Source: JANYCG01 sp031365665 (GTDB taxonomy: Bacteria; Pseudomonadota; Gammaproteobacteria; Burkholderiales; Burkholderiaceae_C). From it: DNA of 43,394 bases. The notes beneath the pieces are model-generated. The model saw only the letters and a program-made list of their open reading frames with translations, searched no databases and had not been told where the DNA came from. Position numbers and translations under genes: made by a program. Of this stretch, positions 7,936 to 16,361 are shown piece by piece; position 1 is the first letter of the stretch, and every line of letters starts with the position of its first letter. Location of the stretch: NCBI GenBank assembly GCA_031365665.1, contig JANLYO010000093.1, positions 1 through 43,394 on the forward strand, read 5' to 3'.

Positions 7936-10452
7936 TCACTGCAAACGGTGGTGCCAGTAGCGTTGCCGGACCTGGCGGTCACAATCCACCAGATCGGGTG
8001 CATCACTGCGCCAAGTCGCTGCGCCACAACGCGGGGATTCGAATAGTCTTATGCCACGGGCTTCATATCGTTCGCGCACGGGCGCAGCAGGGTGGCCAAA
8101 ACGGTTGCGATACCCGTTCTGCACCAGGCCGATGCTGGGCTTGACCGCATCCAGGAACACGCCTGAACTCGACGTGGCGCTGCCGTGGTGTGGCACCAGC
8201 AGCAGCTTGGCCTTCAAATTGATGTGGCCGACGGCGGCTTGCCCGACCAGGCTGGCCTCTTGTTCCAGTTCAATGTCGCCCGCGAGCAGCGCAGTTTGTC
8301 GGCCATTGGAGATTTGCAGCACGCAACTCATGGCATTGCTTTTGGCAGGGCGCTCATAGTCGTCGGTTTCCGGGTGCAGGATCTTGAAATCCACGCCGTC
8401 CCACTGCCAGTGCTGGCCCGCCGCACAACGGGTGGCTCTGCGAGTGGCCTGAATTTCATGTTCGGTCTCGATGGAACTCAGGAGTTGAGCTTGCGGGAGC
8501 ATGGCCAACACCGCCACCGCGCCGCCGGTGTGGTCGGCATCGCGGTGACTGAGCACAAGCTTGTCCAGGTGCACGTCCAAGGTCCGCAAAAGCGGCACCA
8601 GCACACGGTGCCCGGCATCACTCTCACGGCTGAAGCGCGGCCCGGCGTCGTATAACAGGGCGTGGCCTGAGGTGCGCACCAGCACGGCATTGCCCTGCCC
8701 AATGTCGGCAGCCAGCAGTTCAAACTCTCCGGCAGGTGGCAAGCTGGCTTGCCACAGCACGACCGGCAGCACCATGGGCAAACCCAGCAAGCGCATCGGC
8801 CAGGGCATGCGCATGGCCATTAGGAGGCCGCCCACAACACCGACAACCCCCGCCCAGAGCGGTGCCTGCGCGATGGCGATGCTGGCAAAGGGCAGACTTG
8901 CCAACATCTGTAGAAAGGCTGTCAACGCCTGAATAGCGGCTGCGGCGAGGCTCCAGGAAGAGGAAAACACGACGCCTAACATCGCCAACGGGGTAACGAC
9001 CAAGGTGACCCAGGGGATTGCCAGCAGATTGGCAAACAAGCCCGCGACTGAAATCTGGCCAAACAACAACAAGGTCAGCGGCGTCAGGGCCAAGGTGATC
9101 ACGGCCTGTTCCTGCACGAGGGCCCGGGCGGCGGCGAGAAGCCGCGACAAAGCGCTGGGCCGAGGTTCATTGGCGGAAGCATCACCCTGCGCGTCGTCTG
9201 CCCCGGGCGCCGCAGCGCTCTCAAGCTGCTGGGTGTTTGGTGAGTTTCTTGGGCCGGAATCACTGGCAAACAACACGCCCACGGCCACAAAACTCAACCA
9301 AAACCCCGCCTGCAAAAGTGCCCACGGGTCAGCCAGCACAACAAGTGCACAGGCCAGCATCCAGACGTAAGGCCAGGGCCATCGCCGCACACCAATGCGC
9401 AAGAGAACGGCCACGGCCAGCATCAGCACCGTGCGCTGCGACGGCACGCCCCAACCGCTGAACAGGGCATAGGCCGAGGCCAGGATCACACCGCCAACAA
9501 GTCCCACAGTGGGCGCGGGCAAGGCGAAACACAGGCGGGATGAGCGTTGCCACAACCAGCGCGTCAGGGCCATCATCAGCCATGCAAACATGGTCACATG
9601 CAGTCCCGAGATGCTCATCAAATGGGCAACACCCGTGGCGCGGAAAATGTCCCAATCGGCACGGTCGATCGCGTTTTGATCACCCACCACCAAAGCGGCG
9701 ACCACCCCCGCCGTCTTTCTATCCTGAATTTGCTCAAAAATCCGATCTCTTACAGACTGGCGCGCACGCTCCAAAGGATGCTCCCAGGTGCGCGCGAGCC
9801 GCTGGGGCAGTGTGTCTTTGGCCCCTGCGCGCACATAACCCGTCGCCTGCAGGCCCTGCTCCCACAACCACAACTCAAAATCAAACCCATGGGGATTGCT
9901 GCCGCCATGGGGCGCCTTCAGCCGCACCGTCATTTGCCAGCGTTCACCGGCCACGAGATCGGCGCTTGACCGTTGCAGTTCGACACCTTCATTGGCGTTG
10001 TTGAAACCTGCAGCCACCGGTCCGTTGTACCAGCTCAAATAAATGCGCGGAGGAAGCGGCATTTCGACACCATCTGACCTGGCCGATTCGACATCCATCC
10101 TGAAGCGCAAACCCGATTCATTGCGCTGCGGCATGGCGGCGATAACGCCCGTCACAACGACATCGCGGCCTTCAAGCTGCGGATCCAAGGCGTCTTTGAC
10201 AAAAAGTCCGGCGCGCAATCCCGTCGCGCCGAATGCCATCAATCCGGCGCACAGCAAGGCGCAAATTGCCCTGCCTGGAATCGCCAGCCGTTTGGTGCTT
10301 GCCGCGAGGCCAAAGACGATGGCGCCCAGCAGCAGGTGCTGGTAGTCCTGCGCCATCGAAAGTTCACGCTGCTGAAGTTGCGCCGCCGTGCCTAGAACCC
10401 AGCCCAACAGGCCGGGAAAAATCAGTTTGGGGGCAAGCGCCTGCGGCTTCAA
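7936..10452 (-). CDS. comEC: ComEC/Rec2 DNA-uptake channel protein
   Basis: An 838-residue integral membrane protein forming the inner-membrane channel for single-stranded DNA during natural transformation. The N-terminus has membrane helices and an OB-like DUF4131 region. The Competence domain starts near residue 240 with VVGDQNAI and GVAHLMSISGLHVTMFAWLM, the family signature. The C-terminal third is a metallo-beta-lactamase-like domain with DIGQGNAVLV and SHRDADHTGGAVAVL (about residue 630), whose HxDxDH motif suggests a nuclease. Length and domain order are complete. The start ATG overlaps the stop of the upstream amidase gene by 4 bp, so the two may be co-transcribed. No type IV pilus genes lie in the window. 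Confidence 0.95.
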   Translation of the reverse strand: MKPQALAPKLIFPGLLGWVLGTAAQLQQRELSMAQDYQHLLLGAIVFGLAASTKRLAIPGRAICALLCAGLMAFGATGLRAGLFVKDALDPQLEGRDVVVTGVIAAMPQRNESGLRFRMDVESARSDGVEMPLPPRIYLSWYNGPVAAGFNNANEGVELQRSSADLVAGERWQMTVRLKAPHGGSNPHGFDFELWLWEQGLQATGYVRAGAKDTLPQRLARTWEHPLERARQSVRDRIFEQIQDRKTAGVVAALVVGDQNAIDRADWDIFRATGVAHLMSISGLHVTMFAWLMMALTRWLWQRSSRLCFALPAPTVGLVGGVILASAYALFSGWGVPSQRTVLMLAVAVLLRIGVRRWPWPYVWMLACALVVLADPWALLQAGFWLSFVAVGVLFASDSGPRNSPNTQQLESAAAPGADDAQGDASANEPRPSALSRLLAAARALVQEQAVITLALTPLTLLLFGQISVAGLFANLLAIPWVTLVVTPLAMLGVVFSSSWSLAAAAIQALTAFLQMLASLPFASIAIAQAPLWAGVVGVVGGLLMAMRMPWPMRLLGLPMVLPVVLWQASLPPAGEFELLAADIGQGNAVLVRTSGHALLYDAGPRFSRESDAGHRVLVPLLRTLDVHLDKLVLSHRDADHTGGAVAVLAMLPQAQLLSSIETEHEIQATRRATRCAAGQHWQWDGVDFKILHPETDDYERPAKSNAMSCVLQISNGRQTALLAGDIELEQEASLVGQAAVGHINLKAKLLLVPHHGSATSSSGVFLDAVKPSIGLVQNGYRNRFGHPAAPVRERYEARGIRLFESPRCGAATWRSDAPDLVDCDRQVRQRYWHHRLQ

Positions 10453-11900
10453 CCCGCCACGCCGGGCGGCGCCTGAAACGCGAAGCCCATGCGCTCAAGA
10501 TGCTGCGCCAGGCCGATGGTTTGCAAATCACCGTGCATGGGGCCGATGATCTGCACGCCGATGGGCAAGCCATTGGCATCCGGCCCGGTCGGGATGATGG
10601 TGGCGGGCAACATGGCCACACCCACCAGGCCGGCCCAAAAAGTCTGGTCGAAGTAGGGGAATGGCTTTCCGTCAATCTGTATCTGGCGGCCGCCTGAACT
10701 GCCATGGTCGTGGGGAAAGGCGCTGATCGGCATGATCGGCGTGACCATGAAGTCGAAGTCCTTGAAGAAATCATGCCAGGCCCAGCGCAGGCCAGCACGG
10801 GCTTCGTTCAGCGGCGCCCAGTCGTGCACACGCAGAGTCTGCGCGCGCAGCACGCGGGCGCGCTCGCTGGTGTCGTGTGCTGCCAGCGCGTTGGCCTTGG
10901 CCACCAGTTTGTCATACGCCGCCTTGGGCGCGCGCGAGGCGAATGCAGCGTGCAGCAGGTTGAAAAATACCGTGTGGCTGTGGGCGGCATCAAACGTCGG
11001 CCGGGCAGCGGCGTCCACCTGCGCGCCTGCCGCAGCCAGCGTCTGCGCCACGGCTTCTACACGGGCGCGCACCTCGGCCGAGCTGGGGCACAGCTCGTCG
11101 GTGGACCATACGCCAACACGCAGGGCCGACACAGGCTTGGTCAGCGCTGGAAGCTTGAACGAGACGCCGGCAGCGTCGAGCGCATCGGGCTCGGCCACCA
11201 GGCGCATCACCAGTTCCAGGTCGGCAGCCGAACGCGCCAGCGGGCCAACCACCGAGATGTCCACCGGCGTGCGTGTGGCACGCAGGCTGTGTCCGCGCAT
11301 GGGCACGATGTTCCAGCTGGGCTTGTGGCCGAACACGCCGCAGAAATGCGCCGGGTTGCGGATCGAGCCGCCGATGTCGCTGCCCATCTCCAGCCCGGTG
11401 AGGCCCGCCGCCAGCGCCGCCGCCGCCCCGCCCGACGAGCCGCCCGGCGTGCGTGTAACGTCCCAGGGGTTGCCAGTGACGCCGTAAACCTCGTTGTAGC
11501 TCTGGAAATCAGCCAGGTCCATCGGCACATTGGTTTTGCCAAACACGATGGCGCCTGCCGCCGTGAGCCGCTGTATGCACAGGGCGTCTTCTGCCGCGAT
11601 GTTGCTGCGCATGGCGGGGTGGCCCCAGGTGGTGGGCAGGCCCTTGATGTTGAACGACTCCTTCACCGTCATCGGCAGGCCGTGCAGCGGGCCCCAGCTT
11701 TCGCCGCGCGCCAGCGCCGCATCGGCCGCGTCAGCACGCGCCCGGGCATGCTCGCGCTGCTCGGCAATGACGGCGTTGATCGCCGGGTTGAAGCGGTCCA
11801 CCCGCGCCAGGTACAGCTCCAGCAGTTCGCGGGATGAAATGCGGCGCGACTGGATGTCACTGACCAGTTCGGACGCAGAGCGGAAAGGCATGTCTTGCAT
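10449..11900 (-). CDS. amidase signature-family enzyme
   Basis: A 483-residue hydrolase of the amidase signature family, which cleaves carboxamide bonds with a Ser-cisSer-Lys triad. The triad is visible as Lys80 in GLPMTVKESF, cis-Ser155 in TPGGSSGGAAAALA and nucleophile Ser179 in GSDIGGSIRNP, spaced as in fatty-acid amide hydrolase. The C-terminal half has the usual variable substrate-binding part (FMVTPIMPISAFPHD). It is not GatA: no gatB or gatC is nearby. The substrate cannot be assigned. The stop overlaps comEC by 4 bp. The 275-bp space upstream to the divergent RidA gene shows no structured element. Confidence 0.93.
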   Translation of the reverse strand: MQDMPFRSASELVSDIQSRRISSRELLELYLARVDRFNPAINAVIAEQREHARARADAADAALARGESWGPLHGLPMTVKESFNIKGLPTTWGHPAMRSNIAAEDALCIQRLTAAGAIVFGKTNVPMDLADFQSYNEVYGVTGNPWDVTRTPGGSSGGAAAALAAGLTGLEMGSDIGGSIRNPAHFCGVFGHKPSWNIVPMRGHSLRATRTPVDISVVGPLARSAADLELVMRLVAEPDALDAAGVSFKLPALTKPVSALRVGVWSTDELCPSSAEVRARVEAVAQTLAAAGAQVDAAARPTFDAAHSHTVFFNLLHAAFASRAPKAAYDKLVAKANALAAHDTSERARVLRAQTLRVHDWAPLNEARAGLRWAWHDFFKDFDFMVTPIMPISAFPHDHGSSGGRQIQIDGKPFPYFDQTFWAGLVGVAMLPATIIPTGPDANGLPIGVQIIGPMHGDLQTIGLAQHLERMGFAFQAPPGVAG

Positions 11901-12175
11901 GGTGAATTCCTGGAAAGCTGTGGATCAGGTTTCCAGTATCTCACCTTGCCAAACTCGCACCCCACCCCAGGCCTTGGCGCAACGCGCGACGGAGTCCAGG
12001 ATGGCGCATCGGCTTGCTTGGCGGCAGGTGGTGAGTTTCAGCAGGCGGGGCGAGGGGCCTTCGGGGAGGCGATAAACTGTTTAGTTCACCAGGGTTTTCC
12101 CAAGTTCAAGGGGACTTCCCTTGATCTGGTTAAAACTATCGACAATCGACGTTTTCAAGCGTCAAAGGAGCCGCC

Positions 12176-12631
12176 ATGAGTGTTTATGACAAACTGACTT
12201 CCCTGGGCATCACCCTGCCGCCGGTGTCAACACCCGCCGCCGCCTACGTGCCATTTGCACAGTCAGGAAACTTGGTGTTTCTCAGCGGCCATATCGCCAA
12301 GAAAGACGGCAAGCCCTGGGTCGGGAAACTCGGTATGGACATCTTCACCGAAGAAGGCAAACGCGCCGCGCGAGCGGTTGCAGTGGACCTGCTGGGCACT
12401 TTGCACGCGGCGGTGGGCGACCTGAACCGGGTCAAACGCATCGTGAAGCTGATGTCGCTGGTCAATTCCACGCCCGATTTCACCGAGCAACATCTGGTCA
12501 CCAACGGGGCCAGCCAGCTCATGGCCGAGGTGTTTGGCGACAGAGGTGCCCACGCCCGCAGCGCCTTTGGCGTGGCACAGATTCCGTTTGGCGCGTGTGT
12601 CGAGATTGAAATGATTGCCGAAATCGAATGA
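12176..12631 (+). CDS. RidA family protein (YjgF/YER057c/UK114)
   Basis: A 151-residue member of the RidA superfamily, small trimeric proteins, some of which hydrolyse reactive enamine/imine intermediates to ketoacids. The pattern is complete: FAQSGNLVFLSGHIAKKDGK near the start, GTLHAAVGDLNRVKRIVKL in the middle, and RSAFGVAQIPFGACVEIEMI at the end. It looks like the longer RidA-like subgroup rather than archetypal RidA (about 128 residues), so deaminase activity is likely but unproven. A good ribosome site, AAAGGAG, lies 6 nt before the ATG. It stands alone between two minus-strand genes. Confidence 0.92.
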   Translation: MSVYDKLTSLGITLPPVSTPAAAYVPFAQSGNLVFLSGHIAKKDGKPWVGKLGMDIFTEEGKRAARAVAVDLLGTLHAAVGDLNRVKRIVKLMSLVNSTPDFTEQHLVTNGASQLMAEVFGDRGAHARSAFGVAQIPFGACVEIEMIAEIE

Positions 12632-12687
12632 GGCCCAATCGGCTGCGCTGGCCGGGCGTTCAGCGCGATGGAAGGCTCAGGGCCAGT

Positions 12688-15396
12688 TCAGGCGCGACCC
12701 AGCAACTCCGTAAACGCCGCTTGATCCATGGGCCGAAAGAAATGGTAGCCCTGTAGTTCATCGCATCCGTGCGCCTTGAGCAGCGCGGCCTGCACGGGCG
12801 TCTCAACACCTTCTGCGACCACCGCCATCTGCAGGTCTTTGGCCATGCGCACGATGGCCCGGATCAGGGGCACATCGTCGCTGGGCGACTGGATAGCGGC
12901 GACAAAACTGCGGTCGATCTTGATCTCGTCCACAGCAAAGCGGTGCATGTAGGAGAGTGAGGAAAACCCCGTGCCGAAATCGTCGATGCTGATGCGGAGG
13001 CCCAACTGCCGCAGCGCCACCAAGTTGCTGGCGACGACCTCGGCATCTTGCAGCAACACGCCTTCAGTGATTTCAAGTGTCAACCAGGCGGGCTCGATCT
13101 GGTGCAAGGCCAGCAGCGCCTGGGTCTCCTGCAGCAGTCCGGCGCGGGCAAAATGGCTGGCAGACATGTTCACCGCAATCGGCACCCGTTTGCAGCCCGC
13201 GTCGCGCCAGTCGGCCAGATGTTGGCAGGCCTTCTTCAAGACGTAGCGGTCGATGTCGCCGATCAAGCGGTGTTTCTCGGCAAAAGGCACAAATTCAGCG
13301 GGCGACAGCAGCCCAAAGCCCGGGCGCTGCCAGCGCAGGAGCGCTTCAGCCCCGGCTACCTGGAAATTCGAGGCATCGACCTTGGGCTGGAAATAAAGCT
13401 CCAACTCGTTTTGCTCAATGGCCTGGCGAATGGCCCCCTCAAGGTGCAGGGCTTCGCCGGCCCGCAGGCCCATGTCGGCGGTGTAACACTGGTAGCCGTT
13501 TTTGCCGGTCGCTTTGGCGCGGTACATGGCGATGTCCGCGTTGCGCATGAGCTCGCCCACCTCCAGCCCATCGGCCGGATAGGTGGCAATGCCGATGCTC
13601 GGTGTGAGCGAAAAATTCAAGCCATCAATCCCCATCACATCGGTCAACGAGGCGATGATGTTGCGTGCCACCAGCACCGCATCTTCCTGGCGCGATATTG
13701 AGGGCAAGAGCAGCACAAACTCGTCGCCGCCCAGGCGGCACAGGGTATCTGATTTGCGGCGCAGGCGGGAAATCTTGCCGGCCACCTGTTTGAGCACCTG
13801 GTCGCCGACCTCATGCCCCAAGGTGTCGTTGATGTGTTTGAAGTTGTCCAGGTCGATGAACAACAGCGCGACCTGGTCGCGCGAACGCGCGGCCAGGCTG
13901 ATCGCCTGCTGCATGCGGTCGGCCAGCAGGGTGCGGTTGGCCAGGCCGGTAAGCGCGTCGTGCGTGGCCATGTGGGTCATGCGCTGCTCCGACGCCTTGC
14001 GTTCGGCAATTTCGTGCTCCAGCGCCAGCGTGTGTTTTTGCAGGGTTTGGCCGCGCTCGCCCAGGCGCTTCGCCATGTCGGCAAACCCCGCCGCAAGCTG
14101 GCCGAGTTCATCCTGGCCATCAAGCTGCGGCGTCGCGCTGAGCTTGCCATCGGCAATTTCAGCGGCAGATTTTTTAAGCCTGGCCAGCGGCTCGGAGACC
14201 TGGCGGCGGATGATCCACGACAGCGCCAGCCATTCCAGCAAGAGCGCGACCACACCCACCAGGATGATGTCCTGGGTGGCCTCGTAGGCCCGCGCATGCA
14301 ACAAGGCCTTGGGATAAACGGTGACGAAGAACCAATTGGGCCCCTGGATCGGCGAGACCGCCAAGTAGTGGCCGCCATCAGGTGATTCGACGATTTGCGC
14401 ACCTGCCGCACTGGTGGTTTTGTCCAGCCCTGCGGTGCTGGCGCCAGGCTGCGCCACGGCTTTGGCAAAGCCTGCCAACAGCGGATCACCGATAGCCGCG
14501 ATGTGCAGCGTGCCCGCCGACTGGTTGATTTTTTCCATCATCTGCGGATGCGCCACCAAAGCGCCCTGGCCATCGATGATCATGTTGTAGGTGCCAGGTG
14601 CCACCTGCTGGGTGGTGCGTTTGACCAGGTCGTCGACCGAGATGTCCTGCGAGGCGGCGGCGATCCAGGCCTTGCCTTGGTCCACTGGCAGGCTGGACGA
14701 CAACATCCAGATCTTCGCCTTGTCGTCAAAATAAATCGCTGTCCAGGCGTTTTTGCGCTGCGGGTTCTTGGCCGGGGCAGACATCTGCACCGGCGGGTAG
14801 TCTTCGTTGTTGCTGGCAGCGTCGGCCTCTTTTCCCCAGTTGACCGAGGGTGAAAACATGATCAAACCAATGCCCGGCAAGTCAATGTAGGCTGAGTAGT
14901 AGTTTTGCGTCAGCACCGGCCCCCACTCACTGAGGACCTGGTAGGCCACCACCACCCGGCGGCGAATCTGCGGCGTGATCTCGACCGAGGGGCGGATGTA
15001 CACCGTGGGCAGGCGCTGGTGGTCGTCCAGCTCGGGCCGCACGCGCCACAGGCCATCAGGGAAACGCGTCAGCAGGCGGTCAAAAACCTTGTCTACGGCA
15101 GCTGCGGTGATGGCGGCATGGGCAGCGTCGGCCGCCGGGTTCAGTCGATGCAAAAACTCCGCGCGCAGGGCTGCGTTGTTGACCTCGGCCTGCAAAAAGG
15201 GGGCGGACTCGTATTTGGCGCGGGTTTCGGTGCCCGAGCGCAGGGCCGACAAAACCTCTGCCCGTAAGCTGCGCACCGAATAGTTGTAGCTGACAAAGGT
15301 GCCCAAAGCGATCACGGCCGCCAGCACCAAGCCCAGCAGCAATTGAATGCGCCACGCCAGTGAACGGGAACCCAAAACGGCAGAGAGGAGCTTCAC
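12688..15396 (-). CDS. membrane Cache-HAMP-GGDEF-EAL cyclic-di-GMP turnover protein
   Basis: About 902 residues. The N-terminal helix (WRIQLLLGLVLAAVIALGTF) and a second helix near 385-405 bracket a periplasmic double-Cache sensor region. HAMP follows (VSEPLARLKKSAAEIADGKL). The GGDEF domain (about 475-635) has an intact GGDEF at 556-560, with RKSD exactly five residues before it, a product-inhibition I-site. The EAL domain starts at Glu684 (AEALLRW) and keeps NMSASHF, LEITEGVLL, DDFGTGFSSLSYMH and AEGVET, so both synthesis and breakdown of cyclic-di-GMP are possible. The start is GTG 15396 or GTG 15426; neither has a clear ribosome site. It is a single gene, so the signal it senses cannot be inferred. 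Confidence 0.93.
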   Translation of the reverse strand: MKLLSAVLGSRSLAWRIQLLLGLVLAAVIALGTFVSYNYSVRSLRAEVLSALRSGTETRAKYESAPFLQAEVNNAALRAEFLHRLNPAADAAHAAITAAAVDKVFDRLLTRFPDGLWRVRPELDDHQRLPTVYIRPSVEITPQIRRRVVVAYQVLSEWGPVLTQNYYSAYIDLPGIGLIMFSPSVNWGKEADAASNNEDYPPVQMSAPAKNPQRKNAWTAIYFDDKAKIWMLSSSLPVDQGKAWIAAASQDISVDDLVKRTTQQVAPGTYNMIIDGQGALVAHPQMMEKINQSAGTLHIAAIGDPLLAGFAKAVAQPGASTAGLDKTTSAAGAQIVESPDGGHYLAVSPIQGPNWFFVTVYPKALLHARAYEATQDIILVGVVALLLEWLALSWIIRRQVSEPLARLKKSAAEIADGKLSATPQLDGQDELGQLAAGFADMAKRLGERGQTLQKHTLALEHEIAERKASEQRMTHMATHDALTGLANRTLLADRMQQAISLAARSRDQVALLFIDLDNFKHINDTLGHEVGDQVLKQVAGKISRLRRKSDTLCRLGGDEFVLLLPSISRQEDAVLVARNIIASLTDVMGIDGLNFSLTPSIGIATYPADGLEVGELMRNADIAMYRAKATGKNGYQCYTADMGLRAGEALHLEGAIRQAIEQNELELYFQPKVDASNFQVAGAEALLRWQRPGFGLLSPAEFVPFAEKHRLIGDIDRYVLKKACQHLADWRDAGCKRVPIAVNMSASHFARAGLLQETQALLALHQIEPAWLTLEITEGVLLQDAEVVASNLVALRQLGLRISIDDFGTGFSSLSYMHRFAVDEIKIDRSFVAAIQSPSDDVPLIRAIVRMAKDLQMAVVAEGVETPVQAALLKAHGCDELQGYHFFRPMDQAAFTELLGRA

Positions 15397-15494
15397 TTCC
15401 GAACGCCCTGTACAAAAATCAAACACCAAGGGCGGGCGCCGGGCGACCTAACCGATGCCGCAAATGCCCTTGGAAGAACCGATTGATCAACATT

Positions 15495-15660
15495 CTAGGA
15501 GCCTGGGAGCCTGGGCGGCAGAAGCGCTTCGGGCCAAATCGGCATCGTGCGGCGCTGCTGTCGTCGCCAATAGCTACGGCTATTGGCTAGCCAGCATCAC
15601 CACACGCCACTCGATTTTCGCCAATTTTTCCTCGAAGCCTTCTGCCGCCCACGCTCCTAG
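15495..15660. repeat. 166-bp MITE-like palindromic element
   Basis: The ends are CTAGGAGC and GCTCCTAG. Inside them both arms contain GGGCGGCAGAAG (as reverse complement on the right), followed by similar GCTTCG and AATCG tracts. The centre is a perfect 9-bp stem GCCAATAGC / GCTATTGGC with loop TACG (15566-15587), a stable UNCG-type tetraloop in RNA. It has no coding capacity. The size and nested inverted arms fit a non-autonomous miniature element or a large REP unit. Confidence 0.75.
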
Positions 15661-15676
15661 ATGTTAAATGCCAATG

Positions 15677-15822
15677 TTAACATCCATGTTAATTTCTGGC
15701 TTTTTGAATCGAAATGTATCGTTTATTTTTAAATTTATATAAAATATTGAACAATAATTAATATTATTTGTTATTAAATAATATAGCAAGATATTAAATA
15801 AATACGTGACCTAAGTGTTTAA
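15677..15822. repeat. AT-rich dispersed element, rearranged copy D
   Basis: Block 1 (15677-15692, TTAACATCCATGTTAA) is in plus orientation. A block-2-like segment at about 15784-15822 reads as its reverse complement (AGGTCACGTATTTATTTAAT on the minus strand). This copy is therefore rearranged or is two partial copies facing each other. Confidence 0.5.
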
Positions 15823-15878
15823 ATATTTTAAAAAAATTAAACAAATTAATTTTATACCCATCAAACCTCCTTGCAAGC

Positions 15879-16361
15879 TCAGCCCCTGTTGCCTGGTAGC
15901 GCCAACCGCAGGATGGACTGCGTTTTGACCGCGTCCAACGCCTGCTGCGTAACCCGCCCTGGCGCAATTTCTGCCAGGGGCTGCAGCACAAAGGCGCGCT
16001 CCCCCATGCGCGGATGGGGCACCGTCAGCAGCGGCGTGGCGATGGTTTGGCTGGCGTACAGCAGGATATCCAGATCCAGCGTGCGCGGCGCGTTGCGGTA
16101 GGGACGCTGGCGACCGGCCTGCTGCTCCAGGTCTTGTAACGCACGCAGCAGCGCCAGCGGGGCGAGGCCGGTTGAAATTTCGATCACGGCATTGATGTAA
16201 TCCGCCCCGCCGGCGTCGACCGGCGCTGTGCGGTACAACGAAGACTGCCGCACCAGCCGCGTCTGCGGCAAGGCGGCGATTTGCCCGATGGCCTGCTGAA
16301 CCGTCGCCTGGGCATCGCCGAGATTGGCGCCCAGGCCGATGAAAACTTCAGCTGCCGTCAC
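15879..16361 (-). CDS. folK: 2-amino-4-hydroxy-6-hydroxymethyldihydropteridine pyrophosphokinase
   Basis: About 160 residues. It transfers pyrophosphate from ATP to 6-hydroxymethyl-7,8-dihydropterin in folate synthesis (cytosol). FIGLGANLGDA at the start, SSLYRTAPVD, YINAVIEI and the signature RNAPRTLDLDILLY are all present, as is VPHPRMGERAFVLQPLAEI near the end. The start GTG at 16361 gives the normal family length and overlaps the pcnB 3' end by 14 bp; ATG at 16430 would add 23 residues of unrelated sequence. It is the last gene of the minus-strand run permease/hda/HAD/pcnB/folK, and pcnB-folK adjacency is common in proteobacteria. Confidence 0.93.
   Translation of the reverse strand: MTAAEVFIGLGANLGDAQATVQQAIGQIAALPQTRLVRQSSLYRTAPVDAGGADYINAVIEISTGLAPLALLRALQDLEQQAGRQRPYRNAPRTLDLDILLYASQTIATPLLTVPHPRMGERAFVLQPLAEIAPGRVTQQALDAVKTQSILRLALPGNRG

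Larger units (their letters stand above)
15397..15878. other. 482-bp gap with palindromic and AT-rich repeats, no gene
   Basis: The gap holds a 166-bp MITE-like palindrome (15495-15660) and a rearranged AT-rich dispersed element (15677-15822). The bases from about 15700 to 15860 are almost entirely A and T, in sharp contrast to the genes on either side. No open frame here looks real. Confidence 0.7.
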
